From contig CM032124.1 of assembly GCA_018894105.1 (NCBI GenBank), positions 38,412,277-38,476,276 on the forward strand: DNA of 64,000 nucleotides, written 5' to 3'. Each line of letters starts with the position of its first letter. The stretch's first letter is position 1. Shown in pieces: positions 46,359 through 56,307 of this stretch. The position numbers were made by a program, and so were the translations under genes. The notes beneath the pieces were generated by a model that did no database searches, had not been told where the DNA came from, and worked only from the letters and a program-made list of their open reading frames with translations. The DNA is from Jacaranda mimosifolia (lineage: Eukaryota; Streptophyta; Magnoliopsida; Lamiales; Bignoniaceae).

Positions 46359-46616
46359 CATAGCATAGAGCAGATCCAACACCATCCTCGCCCTCCCATT
46401 TCTCTTGACGAAAATTGGGCTGAATATTTAAGTAAAAAGGTTTCTTTCTTGCAAGATTTTCTTGAAGATAATAATTTCCATGCTGGCAACGAAGAAGCTG
46501 GTGGCTTGCAGAGTCGCATTGGAGATGTAGCTTACGCGGCCGAAGACATAATAGAATCCCATGTGGTGGATCAAATTCTTGCCAATCCACAAGTCGTAGG
46601 AAAAAAATCAGTTCCA

Positions 46617-46735
46617 TTACTTTAATTACATTAATATTAATTTATTAAACGTAATAGATTATTAAATAAATATTACACTATAATTAAATTTTTTATTATC
46701 ATTGTAAATAAATGTGAAGATTAATATTAATCACG
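46617..46735. other. AT-rich replacement inside NLR-8
   Basis: About 118 bp, nearly all A and T, bounded by attaatattaat at both ends. It replaces the codons between SSI and DVMEIQEKMG. No target duplication is visible. It may be a very small MITE or repair filler DNA. Confidence 0.45.
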
Positions 46736-47184
46736 AAAGATGTAATGGAGATTCAAGAGAAGATGGGAATCCAAGATCATTACTTGCACAGAAATTCAAT
46801 GTTTGTGGCTGATTCATTAAGATCTCCTTCGACGGGGCAGAACATCAGGTCGGCAATAAAAATGTCTTAAATGACATCATGGATAAGCTCACCGGACAAC
46901 AATCTAATCACCAAATCATCCCAATCGTTGGTATGGGTGGTATTGGTAAGACTACACTTGCTAGAAATGTTTATTTAAAAATGCTTATTGTGCAACACTT
47001 TGACACTTGTGCTTGGGTTACAATATCTCAAGAATATAATATGCGAGAAATCTGTTTTTAACTTCTTTGTTTGTGTTCAAGCACAGCATAAACAATTTAG
47101 GCATGAAATTTAATTATCAAGAATCCACAAATGACACCCACAAAATCAATGACAAAACCCAACAAATAAAAAAATAAAATGATT

Positions 47185-47395
47185 CGTGTGTCCAGCTCGT
47201 TAAACTATGGTTCCATAAGAATTTCTAAAAGCTTAAAAAAGTAGAACCTAAGAAGATGTTGCCCAAGAGTATTTAAGGGACTTTTATTGATAAAAGTCTA
47301 ATCTTAAATTAAGTGGAAGTATGATGGGAAAATAAAATTCTGCAACATCTATATATGATCTGTCGACTCATGAGAGGCTCGTTATTGCATAGTGA
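47185..47395 (+). pseudogene. NLR NB-ARC relic, second copy
   Basis: gattcgtgtgtccagctcgtta, gcccaagagtatttaagggac and tctgcaacatctatatatgatct mirror 35275-35480 with the same deletions. It corresponds to RVSELIK through NIHDLL of intact copies and has no usable frame. Confidence 0.65.
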
Positions 47396-48760
47396 CTTAT
47401 TGCAGGGCAATGTTAGCTGTGGGCTTAATTTCATCAGCTCAACAACCAGCCGCACGCACTCCCTTCACATTCCTATATATTCATTTCATAGCAGTTGGAT
47501 TGGGGATTGGGTGGGCAATCCCTGAAAATCCACATCCACCCTCTTCCCCTCTATTATTGATTGCTGACGACCAATCCATTCTCTTCTCTTTGCCCAATTA
47601 TGACCTTCCATCTACTCCCCACCCATCCTATTTTTCATCCAATCTACTACAATAATTCAACTTTTCTAGAGGGTCTTTGCCATTGGTCAAGAAAATAGTC
47701 CACCCTCTCACCACCATGCTTCCTTACACTTTTTCTCTATCACATTCACATTCAAACACAGGCCATTGAATTACATTTGTTATATAACTAAAATACAATT
47801 TTAAGAAAAATGATCAATCACAAAATCAATTTAGTATTACGATACGATTATTTGAACTCGACTAAGTTCAAAAAAATAATCAATTACATAACAAGTAAAA
47901 TATAATTTAAGAAAAATGATCAATCACAAAATAAATTTAGCAGTGCAATACAATTGTTTGAACTCTACTAATTAGTTCAAGAAAATGACCTATAAGACTT
48001 GCTACATGATTAATCTGTACTAAATATCAAAAAATGACCTGAACACAAAATAAATAAAACACTTGCTATATATGATGAGCAAAGAATTTTTCCTTGCCTT
48101 TCACAAAGTCTCAACAATGGATCATCATGAAAGAACGACAACAAACTAATGCAGCAAGTACAGGACCTTAAGACATCCCAATACCACATTAAAGAAATCC
48201 ACATTCCCAGATCAATCTTAATTACATCTGAAACATGAGATTAAACAAAGACTGACAGCATTAATAATGAAGCAAGCAGTCATAACGATAATTAGCCATT
48301 ATCTTAATCCCACTCATCAGCAACACATTCCCATAACCATCATGTTCTGGCACTTCAAATTACAGTATTTAGCATCCTGAATTCATATTATCTAACATGA
48401 CTATTACATTTTTAACCCATTACTCCTTAATTAAGACAAATCTGACTTAAATTTCAACTTCACTCTAAAAAGAAGGTGGGAAAAGGGGTGATGCAGCATT
48501 TCTGCTATTGCTGCTTCCAGCTAAGCTTTTGTGACTGTTAATTTTGCTCCATTTTGTATAATTACAATGTATAAAAGTCAAAATATTAAAAGAAATTGCT
48601 GTTAATTACATATATAATATCAATATAAAATTACAGTTTCAGGAATTTTAATATGTGGTGCAAAATAACTTGTGTTGATTGCAATGTGTAATAAATGGGA
48701 GCAATAAAATAACCAAACCTAATCACATTGTGTTAATCTTGGCGTAATAACAATTAAAGA
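47396..48760. other. Unassigned AT-rich region
   Basis: An 87-codon open frame at 47392-47655 has low-complexity, proline/serine-rich content and no recognisable motif; I do not call it a gene. A small repeat (aagaaaaatgatcaatcacaaaat at 47801 and 47909) is visible. It resembles no other part of the array and may be unique sequence or an unrecognised insertion. Confidence 0.35.
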
Positions 48761-49065
48761 TTGGAGCAATCTTAATTTGATTTTTTGGTGGGATCTGATC
48801 TATAGCCAGCCTGTTATGCTAATTTTTCAATTCCAAGTTGGCTAGTAATATATATTTCTTTAACAACCATCAAATTATTTAGCCGTTAAACACTGTCAGA
48901 GTTCATATATATGACGTCACTCTCGCCAGCGGCTTTTGTGGGAAGACTTCCTAAACAAATAGTTAAATTATCAAAGTCTTCTTGTCAAGTCTCCGTTTAT
49001 AGTTTCGCCATTCACCTGCTACTCTTCCGTAAGATCCACTGTATTTCTCTGAAACTTAAGAGAGA
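48761..49065 (+). promoter_or_regulatory. Orphan NLR upstream block 1 ahead of NLR-9
   Basis: ttggagcaatcttaatttgatt (W-box core lost), gccgttaaacactgtcagag, and caaagtcttcttgtcaagtctcc. No coding start follows. Confidence 0.5.
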
Positions 49066-49209
49066 GATTTAATATCATATTGACTATTATATAAGACAGT
49101 TCAACATAAATAGAGATTGGAGTAATAACATAGAGATTCTACACAAGCAATGAATTAAACCAAACTTAATTATTTTGTGTTGATCTTGAACTAATAACAT
49201 TAATTAAAG

Positions 49210-49400
49210 AATGGAGCAACTTAATTTTGACTTTCCGGTTGGATCTGATGATCTGATCTCTAGCCAGCCTGTACTAATTTCTTAATTCCAAGTTGCCTAG
49301 TAATATATAGTTAAATTATCCAAAGTCTTCTTGGGAAATCTCCGTTTATAGTTTAGTCTTCCATAAGTATTAATTTCAGCACTTTCCTAACAATTTTCTA
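49210..49400 (+). promoter_or_regulatory. Orphan NLR upstream block 2 ahead of NLR-9
   Basis: atggagcaacttaattttgac through caaagtcttcttgggaaatctcc; its middle part is deleted. Three block copies thus lie in series ahead of NLR-9. Confidence 0.45.
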
Positions 49401-49434
49401 AAACTTAAGAGGCTCATTAGCCAGCTTAATTGTT

Positions 49435-49780
49435 ATACTAATTTTTCAATTCCAATATGTATTTCTTTAAGTCTAGCCACCCTGCATGTTGTACTAATTT
49501 TTCCAATTGCAAGTTGTCTGGTAATATGTATTTCTTTGAATCCAACCTAGCTAGCAATATCATGTTTACATAACCATAAAATTAATTATTTAGCCCATTC
49601 AAAGAGAAGCAGCTTTCACGGGAAGCCTTCCAAAACAAAGAGTTAAATTATTGTAATTGATCTCTATAAAAGCTTCTTGGCAAGTCTCCATAGGTATCCA
49701 GTCCCTCATACATCATAGTAATTTCCTTTTCATTCACTTTGTGTACCTGCTCTACTTCCATATCATACAGAAAGAGATCT
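49435..49780 (+). promoter_or_regulatory. Upstream block and core promoter of NLR-9
   Basis: ttgttatactaatttttcaattcc through ttgtaattgatctctataaaag. The TATA core ctataaaag (about 49663-49671) is intact and lies about 110 bp before the ATG at 49781. Confidence 0.65.
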
Positions 49781-52468
49781 ATGGCAGCTTATGCAGCTTT
49801 AGTTTCCCTGATGCACATCATAGAGCAGATTCAGGATCATCCTCGTCCCCCAATTTCTCTTGACAAAAACCAGGCTGAATCTCTCACTGAAAAGGTTATT
49901 TTCTTGCAAAAATTTCTTGAAGCTTATTCCCATGTTGATAACGATGAAGCAAATGACCTGCAGAGTCGCATTGCAGACGCAGCTTATGCGGCCGAAGACA
50001 TAATTGAAACCCATGTGGTGGATCAAATTCTTGCTCAATCCACAAGTACTACTCATGGGGAAAAGATAAGTCCCATTGACTTCTATCAAGGTCTACAAAA
50101 GGTGATAGGAGATATGGATTGTATCAAGAAGGAGGTGATGGAGATTCAAGAGAAGATGGGAACCCAAGATCAGCTGCACGGAAATTCATCTCCTGATGTT
50201 TCACAAAGATCTCTTTCCACGGTGCAGAACACCATTGTTGGCTTTGACGATGTCTCAATTCAACTCATGGATAAGCTCACTGGACTACAATCTAATTGCC
50301 AAATCATCCCAATTGTTGGCATGGGCGGTATTGGTAAGACCACACTTGCTAGAAATGTTTATGAAAATCCACTTATTGTGAATCATTTTGACATTCGTGC
50401 TTGGATTACAATATCTCAACAGTATACCGTGCAAGAAATTCTTTTGGGACTTCTTGATCGAGCAACCCAAAGAAACAATGAAATTAGTGAAAAAGATTTA
50501 GGAGTACAATTACACCAAAAATTATTAGGTAGAAGGTATTTGATTATAATAGATGATATATGGAGTGTTGAGGCATGGGATAAGGTACAGTTATTCTTCC
50601 CAGATAACAATAATAGAAGTAGAATAATTGTAACAACTAGGCTAGCCAACATGGCTTTGGATATAAGTAACACAAGTAGTCTTGAGATGAATTTTTTAGA
50701 CAAGGATAAAAGTTGGGATCTACTTTGCAAAACAATTTTTGGAGAAGATTGTTGCCCTCTTGAATTGGAAGAAACTGGAAAGAAAATTGCAAAAAGTTGC
50801 AACGGACTTCCTCTGTCAATTGTCGTGATTGGAGGACTTCTAGCAAAGTCCAAACCAACACAAGAATATTGGGAATATATTGCAGAAAATTTAAATTTAA
50901 TTGTGAATTTAGAGGATGATCAACGTTGTTTAAAAATATTATACATGAGTTATAACCAATTACCTGTTCATTTGAAGCCATGTTTTCTTTATATGGGAAT
51001 TTTTCGTGAAGATTGGGAGATTGATGCTACCAAGCTCATCGAACTATGGGTTGCTGAAGGATTTCTAAAACCAATTAGTGGTAAAAGTTTAGAAGAAGTT
51101 GCGGAGGAGTACTTAGAGAACCTTGTTGATAGAAATCTCATTTTAATCTATGAGTGGGGGTCTGTAGGACAAATAAAATCCTATAAGATCCATGATCTAT
51201 TGAGAGACATGTGCTTACGAGAGGCTCAAAAAAATAAATTTATTTTTGTGACAAAGCTGTATGGTCGTAAGATTCCACGAGATATAAGAACCCAACGTTG
51301 CGTTGCTATTCATCAAAGTATGTCGAAGGAGAAGTATTCTTTCCCTCTAGTCCTTTATTGCTTGGAATCCGGGTCACTTGCCCGTTCTTTGATATGCGAT
51401 CCTATAGGAGTTTTTCTGGGAGCTTTACAACCGAGTAATTTCAGATTGTTAAGGGTATTGACAACAGGTGTTGAAGAATATTTTATGGAAGATATTTTTC
51501 GGCTAGTTAACTCGCGGTACCTTTTTGTTGGACCTTTTTCGGACTCTAGTCCTCACAGATTGCCTTCTTCAATCCACCTCCTTTGGAATCTACAGACATT
51601 AGTTATTCGCGGACACAGAGATTATTATACTGCACCATCTGAAATTTGGAAGATGTCTCAACTTAGACATGTCAAGATCAGCAGAATCTATCTCCCAGAT
51701 CCTCCCTGCAGTGATGGGCGAGATGACGACTACTTTGTCTTGGGGAATCTACAAACGCTGTCGGTTATAAGAGATTTCAAGTGTAGTGAAGAGGTGGTCA
51801 AGAGAATCCCCAATATCAAGAACTTGAAAATATGGTATGATGTTTTTGCGGAAGGGTGGTCTTGTTCACGTTATTGCGTCAAGAATCTTGGCTGTCTACG
51901 CAAACTGGAGTCCCTTGATTGCTCTTTCACGATATTGGAAATTAGCCAAAGTGATTGGATGCATAACCTCACCTTCCCACATTCTCTCAAGAAGTTGACT
52001 TTAGAGGGCAAAAGCCTCCCTTGGGAAGTCATTAACACGAACATAGGTTCATTACCCCTTCTTCAAGTGCTCAAACTGGAAGTTTATTCCTTCGCAGAGC
52101 CCAAGTGGGAAACAATTGAAGGGCAATTCCGCAGCCTAAAATTCCTGCTAATTCAATCATCTTCTTATGATCTGCAAGAGTGGATTACAGACAGCACCCA
52201 CTTTCCAAAACTTGAGCGCCTTGTTCTTGCAGGATTACGCGAGTTGAAGGAGATTCCTTCCAGTATTGGAGAAATACCGACCCTGCAATTGATTGAGTTG
52301 GAGTATTGTAACGATTCTGTCGCCATTTCTGCTAAGAAAATAGTAGAAGAACAAGAGGAACTTGGCAATGAAGACCTGAAAATCCGAGTTCTCATCAGGG
52401 AGAAGAACCAAGAAGTGGAGCGCTTGGCAAGCCATAATTTTCAAGTTCGATTTAGAAGATTTGATTAG
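49781..52468 (+). CDS. NLR-9: intact CC-NB-ARC-LRR immune receptor (R1-type)
   Basis: Uninterrupted 895-residue frame. An upstream in-frame ATG at 49739 would add 14 residues, but the array-wide start MAAYAALVSLMHIIEQ supports 49781. CC about 1-150 (AAEDIIETHVVD 70-81). NB-ARC: P-loop GMGGIGKTT from 180 (Lys186), kinase-2 YLIIIDDIW 253-261, RNBS-B RIIVTTRLAN, GLPL CNGLPLS 340-346, RNBS-D CFLYMGIFRED, IHD 470-472. LRRs about 540-885, ending QVRFRRFD. All nucleotide-binding motifs are intact. It is more diverged from NLR-7 in the LRR and belongs with the SKE-type copies (NLR-1, -2, -4) rather than the KLDEEHLN type, so the two intact genes represent different sub-lineages. Confidence 0.96.
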   Translation: MAAYAALVSLMHIIEQIQDHPRPPISLDKNQAESLTEKVIFLQKFLEAYSHVDNDEANDLQSRIADAAYAAEDIIETHVVDQILAQSTSTTHGEKISPIDFYQGLQKVIGDMDCIKKEVMEIQEKMGTQDQLHGNSSPDVSQRSLSTVQNTIVGFDDVSIQLMDKLTGLQSNCQIIPIVGMGGIGKTTLARNVYENPLIVNHFDIRAWITISQQYTVQEILLGLLDRATQRNNEISEKDLGVQLHQKLLGRRYLIIIDDIWSVEAWDKVQLFFPDNNNRSRIIVTTRLANMALDISNTSSLEMNFLDKDKSWDLLCKTIFGEDCCPLELEETGKKIAKSCNGLPLSIVVIGGLLAKSKPTQEYWEYIAENLNLIVNLEDDQRCLKILYMSYNQLPVHLKPCFLYMGIFREDWEIDATKLIELWVAEGFLKPISGKSLEEVAEEYLENLVDRNLILIYEWGSVGQIKSYKIHDLLRDMCLREAQKNKFIFVTKLYGRKIPRDIRTQRCVAIHQSMSKEKYSFPLVLYCLESGSLARSLICDPIGVFLGALQPSNFRLLRVLTTGVEEYFMEDIFRLVNSRYLFVGPFSDSSPHRLPSSIHLLWNLQTLVIRGHRDYYTAPSEIWKMSQLRHVKISRIYLPDPPCSDGRDDDYFVLGNLQTLSVIRDFKCSEEVVKRIPNIKNLKIWYDVFAEGWSCSRYCVKNLGCLRKLESLDCSFTILEISQSDWMHNLTFPHSLKKLTLEGKSLPWEVINTNIGSLPLLQVLKLEVYSFAEPKWETIEGQFRSLKFLLIQSSSYDLQEWITDSTHFPKLERLVLAGLRELKEIPSSIGEIPTLQLIELEYCNDSVAISAKKIVEEQEELGNEDLKIRVLIREKNQEVERLASHNFQVRFRRFD

Positions 52469-53559
52469 GTCAGCTGAATCTGGCGAGACTCTGTCCTATT
52501 ATATTTTTCTTCTGAACCTACAGAGGATGTGATGTCTGAGTTGTGTTGCCTTTTTTTTTGGTAAGAATTGATCTTTTTTCCTTTCTTTTTTCTGCCTATT
52601 TAATTTGTATTGAACCATATGTGATATGTTATGCATTCTTTTTCTTTCTCCTCTTAATAGACATTCATAATTTCCAGGGAAATGAAAGCGTCCACATTGT
52701 GAAGCAAAGGCGTGGGGATATGTATCAGTTGATTCACTTTCATGTTGGACATGTTTCAGTATGCACTTGGCTACAATATCTTGAGATAATACAGATCATT
52801 TGATAGTTTGCTTTTATCCGACTCCAGTTTTCTATTTCAATAATTGTTTTATCTTTTACTTCATTTTATAAGCAAATTTTATGTTTTGAAGTGGAATAAA
52901 ACATAAAATATAAATTGAAATTAAGAAAGAACCCAAAATGTTAGTTTATCATAGTTCGGAATTCACATTAGCAAAACAATAGTCTTTTAGCTATTAAATA
53001 TTGGGAGAGTTTCTTTTTAGAGTTCGATAGAAAAAATATAGAGTTCCTTTGAATGTTCACCATTTTATTAAATATTGTAAATGAATTAACTTGAGTCGAA
53101 CAAAATCTCGTTACTGCTTGGTTCTAATTTATTTAGGAGATTGCATTTGTACTTTGAATTTTACTTGCTTGTTATTTTCTAATATATTTTTTTTACTTCC
53201 TATTGAACCTAGTTTGAATAGTTAACAATAGACTGGTTGATAGATACTGGTTTTGTTACATTGAAATGGAAACCAGTATCAAACAACTATGAAATGATGG
53301 AATCTGAGCCAGCTTAATTTAACCTTTTTAGTGTGCTTGAATAATAGCTTGTTATACTAATTTATCAGTTACATGCTTATTGAATTAAAAATAAGAAAAC
53401 AAAATATAGCATTTTCCACTTTTAGTATATTTTTAAAATTAAGTCTCTTAGATGAAAATTCTTGTTTTGGATTAAATTATATAAAAACTTAATAAAATAT
53501 TTGAGAGTTGTACAAAAAGATAATTTATAGAAATAAAATGAGTATGATTATGAAAATAG
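52469..53559. other. NLR-9 3' flank with omega-amidase last-exon relic
   Basis: Bases 52678-52740, after an acceptor-like tttccag, read ESVHIVKQRRGDMYQLI, close to the KQRRGDLYQLVD C-terminus of plant omega-amidases. The frame here runs on past the usual end. Bases 52860-52985 match the NLR-3 and NLR-7 flanks. No other coding content. Confidence 0.6.
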
Positions 53560-53838
53560 ATATTAACAGCCTTCCCCCACCATGATAGTCAAAAACATCA
53601 AGTATGGTGAAGAGGTGTGTGATAGGATCCCCTCCTAAATTAGTTTTGATCATTACCTAATTTTTCACTAATTTGATCTGTTGAATGAATTTCTGTGGCA
53701 ATTTCTGCTAAGGAAATAGTAGAAGAACAAGAGGAACTTGGCAATGTAGACCTACAGGTCCGAGTTCGAATGTGGAGGAAGAATCAAGTGCCAGAGAACT
53801 TGGCAACTGATAATTTTTTAGTTGAAGTTCATATGTAA
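53560..53838 (+). pseudogene. NLR C-terminal relic
   Basis: Begins cagccttcccccaccatgatag (the LPDPP..GDD region), loses most LRRs, and then reads VAISAKEIVEEQEELGNVD and LATDNFLVEVHM to a stop at 53836-53838. A large internal deletion is shared in outline with 40565-40990. Confidence 0.75.
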
Positions 53839-54430
53839 TGGTCATCAGATTAATACTTCACTATATATATTCACTACTTATAACCGAATTCCTTTTTTTC
53901 TTTATCTTTTTTATTCAGAATTCAAACTTATGTTTTGTATAAAGCTCCTCTTGTTTTTTCTTTTCTTTTTTCCCTTCTTAAGTTGCATTTATAATTCCAA
54001 AGAAGGCACGAGAATGTGTATGAGTTGATTGACTAATTGCATGCCTAAACTATATAAATCATTTCATATTCCATTTTTATCATTCATATTTAGTTCATAA
54101 ATCATGTTACCCAAATAAATATTGGTTTGTTTCAATTATCGCATAGTCAGAATGGATCTTAATTTTAAATTTAACTATTCCTTTTATGATCCATCAAATT
54201 ATGTTTCGGAATCACTGGGTCTAATCATTTTTAGTACAGATAATTCATTCCGATGTGAGTGCTTAATCCAATTCAAGTTCGTCTTCACTTGATTGATGAA
54301 TCAGGACAAATCGATTGAATATGGAATTATCTTGAGTAGTGAGCAATGAGTATTATATTCTTTTAATTAAAAATTTAATTAAAAATAAAAAAAGACGGGG
54401 AAAAAAAAAGAACAAGAAAAAGAATGGCAA
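53839..54430. other. Spacer between last NLR relic and the pararetrovirus
   Basis: Bases 54001-54036 (caagaaggcacgagaatgtg-like, ending MSLID-type codons then TAA) repeat the omega-amidase last-exon relic seen at 7009-7064. The rest is AT-rich and non-coding. Confidence 0.5.
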
Positions 54431-54457
54431 GAATCTTTGGAATGAATCATCCAATAT

Positions 54458-55560
54458 GTGGATGGAGATGTGGAAATTAAATTTTCACAATACAGAAAAA
54501 TTAGGCTTAATATAGGACAAAGATCTCAGCCACTAAATCCAGCCAGGTTTTCTACTTCTTCAGTTCCTTTGTCTAATAAGAAAAGAACTCTTCATGATAT
54601 CTGCAGGGTGAGTAAAACTGAAGAACAAGTAAGCCAGCTGGAATATTCAGTTGAAATGCCCAAATACAGTCGAGGAAGAACTCCTAGGCCGACTTCACCT
54701 ACCGAATCAGACATGGGATATAATATATTCACTATATCTGATGAAGTTGAATTTCCTAGAAGAATTCAGAAAATTCTGATAAACCAGCTAATGAGTTAAA
54801 GGAAAATTGGTTCTTGACTTATTACAGTCCAACAGAACAAAGGTGTTATATTAGACACTATATGGAAGACCAAGTCCATCAAAATTTATTTGAATGGATC
54901 GAAGAAAGATAGAAAACAAAAGGGAGAATTTTCCTTGATTTCTTTGAGCAAAAGTTTATAAACTTTCTAGAAGAATCTTATCAAACTTATTTAATAGGAA
55001 ATGGAAGGCCTTTAAGGTCTATCCATCCTCCATGTACAAGCACAAAAATATGCCACAATAATCGTGAAGCAAGTGCAGTTCCTTATAAAGGAAAGCTTAA
55101 TGGTGATATTAATCATCTGGATGAACAAAATAATTACACTAATATATGTCTGCAATCTATTGGTCAACAGACCTCTAGAATTGAGAAAATTGTAGCCAAT
55201 ATGAGCTACGACCCAACAAAAATTGTCGAAAATGGAGAATCCTCTAAAGCTACATCTACTGTAGCAGCCAAAGTAGATTCTGTCCCATTAAAACACCTCC
55301 AAATCTTAAAGATGGAAAATTATATTTGGAAACCGAAAAGACTCCAGATTTATGGAAGAATTAATGGTAAGACTCCAGAAACTTAAAGTTTCTGAAGAAA
55401 AACAAAAAGAAACTATTACTACTCTTAATCAAGAGCAAAGTAATAATAGTCCTATAGAAGAACCTAATCTTAAAGGTCAAGTTGGGGTAAACAAATTAGC
55501 ATTCAAAAAGAATGTCTCAACGTTTAAACCGTTTTATCCTAGAACAACTCCAATGGATCT
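54458..55560 (+). pseudogene. Pararetrovirus N-terminal polyprotein region
   Basis: Frames at 54458-54799, 54800-55386 and 55352-55563 are one degenerate region, with YVDGDVEIKFSQY near the start and SRIEKIVANMSYDP near 55180-55215. A coiled-coil-like lysine/glutamate-rich segment (MVRLQKLKVSEEKQKE) precedes the coat region. It is probably movement-protein C-part and linker; this assignment is by position and general resemblance only. Confidence 0.6.
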
Positions 55561-56298
55561 TTAATTAGAAGAAAACTAGAGTTTGCTCAATTCGATGGCA
55601 CTTCTATTGTCGAATGGAATATAGATGATATGTCTGTATATAATATTAAGACTATCATCAAACATATGCTTATGTGTGCAGCAACTGCCAAATTAAAAGG
55701 TAATAATGACAAGCAAATTGTTGTGGCTATTGTTACCACTTTACTGGACAACTTCAAGGTTGGTGGGATTTCTGTATGTCAAAAATTGCCAAAAGAGACA
55801 GCTTTGAGGCGGTCACACGAGATCCCAACACCCAAAAAGAAACAACAGATGTTGTTAATACGCTTATTTTTACCATAGCATCTCATTTTATTGGAACTAA
55901 TAAGCTCCAAAAAGATCTTACACAAAAGCAACTTATGAGTCTTAGATGTCTTACCTTATCCCATTTTTCTTGGTATAAGGATGTGTTCTTCTCTAAGGTT
56001 ATGACTAGAGCTTATTGCCATATGGACTTTTGGAAAGAAAAGTTCATATCAGGCCTACATCCTTTATTGCATAAAGGATTAGAAACAAACTGAAAGCTAA
56101 GTTTAGTGGAATAATTCCATATTAAAATATGACTTATGGTGATCTTGCCTCCGAAGTTATGGCAGAAGGAATTAACCTCTACGACGATATAAAATTAAAG
56201 CAACAGTTGGAGCAACAAGCGCTTTATAATAAGGAAACGTTTAGAAACTTCTGCGAGCAAGTTAGTTATCAGCCAATTGATATCCCTAAAAAGGAAAA

Positions 56299-56307
56299 GC
56301 ATAAGAA
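56299..56307. repeat. 9-bp target-site duplication (gcataagaa), left copy
   Basis: Identical to 57744-57752; it flanks the foldback element. Confidence 0.88.

Larger units (their letters stand above)
41512..47061 (+). pseudogene. NLR-8: CNL 5' fragment split by copia D
   Basis: ATG at 41512 gives MAAFAALVSLMH, then copia D interrupts codon 13. NLR coding resumes at 46359 (IEQIQHHPRPPISL, AAEDIIESHVVDQI). A 1-nt loss near 46580 and an AT-rich 118-bp stretch at 46617-46735, replacing about 18 codons, follow. Frames then give MEIQEKMGIQD, MDKLTGQQSN and an intact P-loop GMGGIGKTT, ending after ISQEYNMREI at a stop (47059-47061). Everything downstream of RNBS-A is missing. A different NLR relic lies 120 bp further on. 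Confidence 0.92.

Noticed and set aside
47392..47655. A small protein gene at 47392-47655
   Set aside because: Start overlaps the end of an NLR relic, composition is Pro/Ser-rich and non-specific, and no homology or promoter is visible.
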